A stretch of DNA of 7,773 nt from Candidatus Omnitrophota bacterium (GTDB lineage Bacteria; Omnitrophota; Omnitrophia; Omnitrophales; Aquincolibacteriaceae): the NCBI GenBank assembly GCA_023246985.1, contig JAHFHJ010000068.1, forward strand, positions 1 to 7,773, in the 5' to 3' direction. The position numbers were made by a program, and so were the translations under genes. The notes beneath the pieces are model-generated. The model searched no databases. It worked only from the letters and a program-made list of their open reading frames with translations, and had not been told where the DNA came from. This document shows positions 7,500 through 7,773 of this stretch, one piece after another. The first letter of the stretch is position 1. Every line of letters starts with the position of its first letter.

Positions 7500-7773
7500 A
7501 TGAACCAGCTTGCGAAACGGCTTTTAACGTCCGCAGTCTTCATTTTAGTCGCTGTCGCGGTGATTTTTTACCTTCCGCATTGGTGCTTTTTTCTTGTCGT
7601 GGAGGCGTTCATTCTGGTGGGACTCTACGAATTCTTTTCTCTCGCCGAGCAAAAAGGTCTGCTTGTCCACCAAGGATTCGGCCTTGTGTTCGGCGCGCTT
7701 CTGCCGTTCTCCGCTTATTTTTCACTCCAGCCCACGAACCTCCTGATGGTCTGCGTGGCGCTTTTCATTTTTC
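7500..7773 (+). CDS. cdsA: Phosphatidate cytidylyltransferase (CDP-diglyceride synthase), N-terminal part, cut by window end
   Basis: Integral membrane enzyme that makes CDP-diacylglycerol from phosphatidate and CTP, the precursor of bacterial phospholipids. Only the first 91 codons plus one base are present. The visible protein starts MNQLAKRLLTSAVFILV, the basic-then-hydrophobic opening typical of CdsA. Two close hydrophobic segments lie at about 9-42 (with LPHW between them), then the conserved-looking LYEFFSLAEQKG at 42-53 and another hydrophobic stretch from about 58. The C-terminal CDP-alcohol signature lies beyond the window. An in-frame TAA at 7488-7490 rules out an upstream start. 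GGAGGAG ends 12 bases before the ATG, longer than usual spacing. The position after uppS strongly supports the call. Confidence 0.88.
   Translation, partial: MNQLAKRLLTSAVFILVAVAVIFYLPHWCFFLVVEAFILVGLYEFFSLAEQKGLLVHQGFGLVFGALLPFSAYFSLQPTNLLMVCVALFIF

Overview
The window reads as a slice of a bacterial chromosome carrying one long, tightly packed set of housekeeping genes, all on the + strand, preceded by about 500 bases of non-coding, strongly folded repeat sequence. Order: trigger factor (tig), ClpP protease (clpP), a class V PLP aminotransferase, phosphoglycerate dehydrogenase (serA), adenylosuccinate synthetase (purA), undecaprenyl diphosphate synthase (uppS) and the 5' end of a CDP-diglyceride synthase (cdsA) cut by the window edge. 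The whole set is bacterial. The aminotransferase-serA-purA-uppS-cdsA order, the base composition and the hairpin-rich spacers suggest an uncultivated lineage such as Omnitrophota. That placement is an inference from memory, not from a search.

Region by region: 1-478 holds two copies of a composite repeat. It is made of a 97-base unit A (1-97, 187-283) and a 60-base unit B (110-169, 414-473), both identical between copies and both built from stem-loops. The second A and B are separated by extra hairpins. A further hairpin (479-514) and a plausible sigma-70-type promoter (521-550) lead into tig. From 567 to 7322 the coding is almost unbroken. Two junctions are ATGA stop/start overlaps (clpP/aminotransferase and serA/purA), and purA to uppS is a 9-base gap with the ribosome binding site lying on the purA stop. 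The only sizeable gaps are 74 bases before serA and 177 bases before cdsA.

How the genes work together: tig and clpP form the familiar protein folding and turnover pair, but clpX is not next to them. The aminotransferase with SerA can supply two successive steps of serine synthesis (3-phosphoglycerate to phosphohydroxypyruvate to phosphoserine, or an equivalent serine/pyruvate or glyoxylate transamination). PurA makes adenylosuccinate for AMP synthesis. UppS makes the C55 lipid carrier for the cell wall and CdsA makes CDP-diacylglycerol for phospholipids. The coding genes look ordinary and intact. The most unusual part is the repeat/hairpin array upstream of tig. Smaller oddities are an N-terminal extension on trigger factor, a Cys/Ser-rich tail on the aminotransferase and a folded leader before cdsA.
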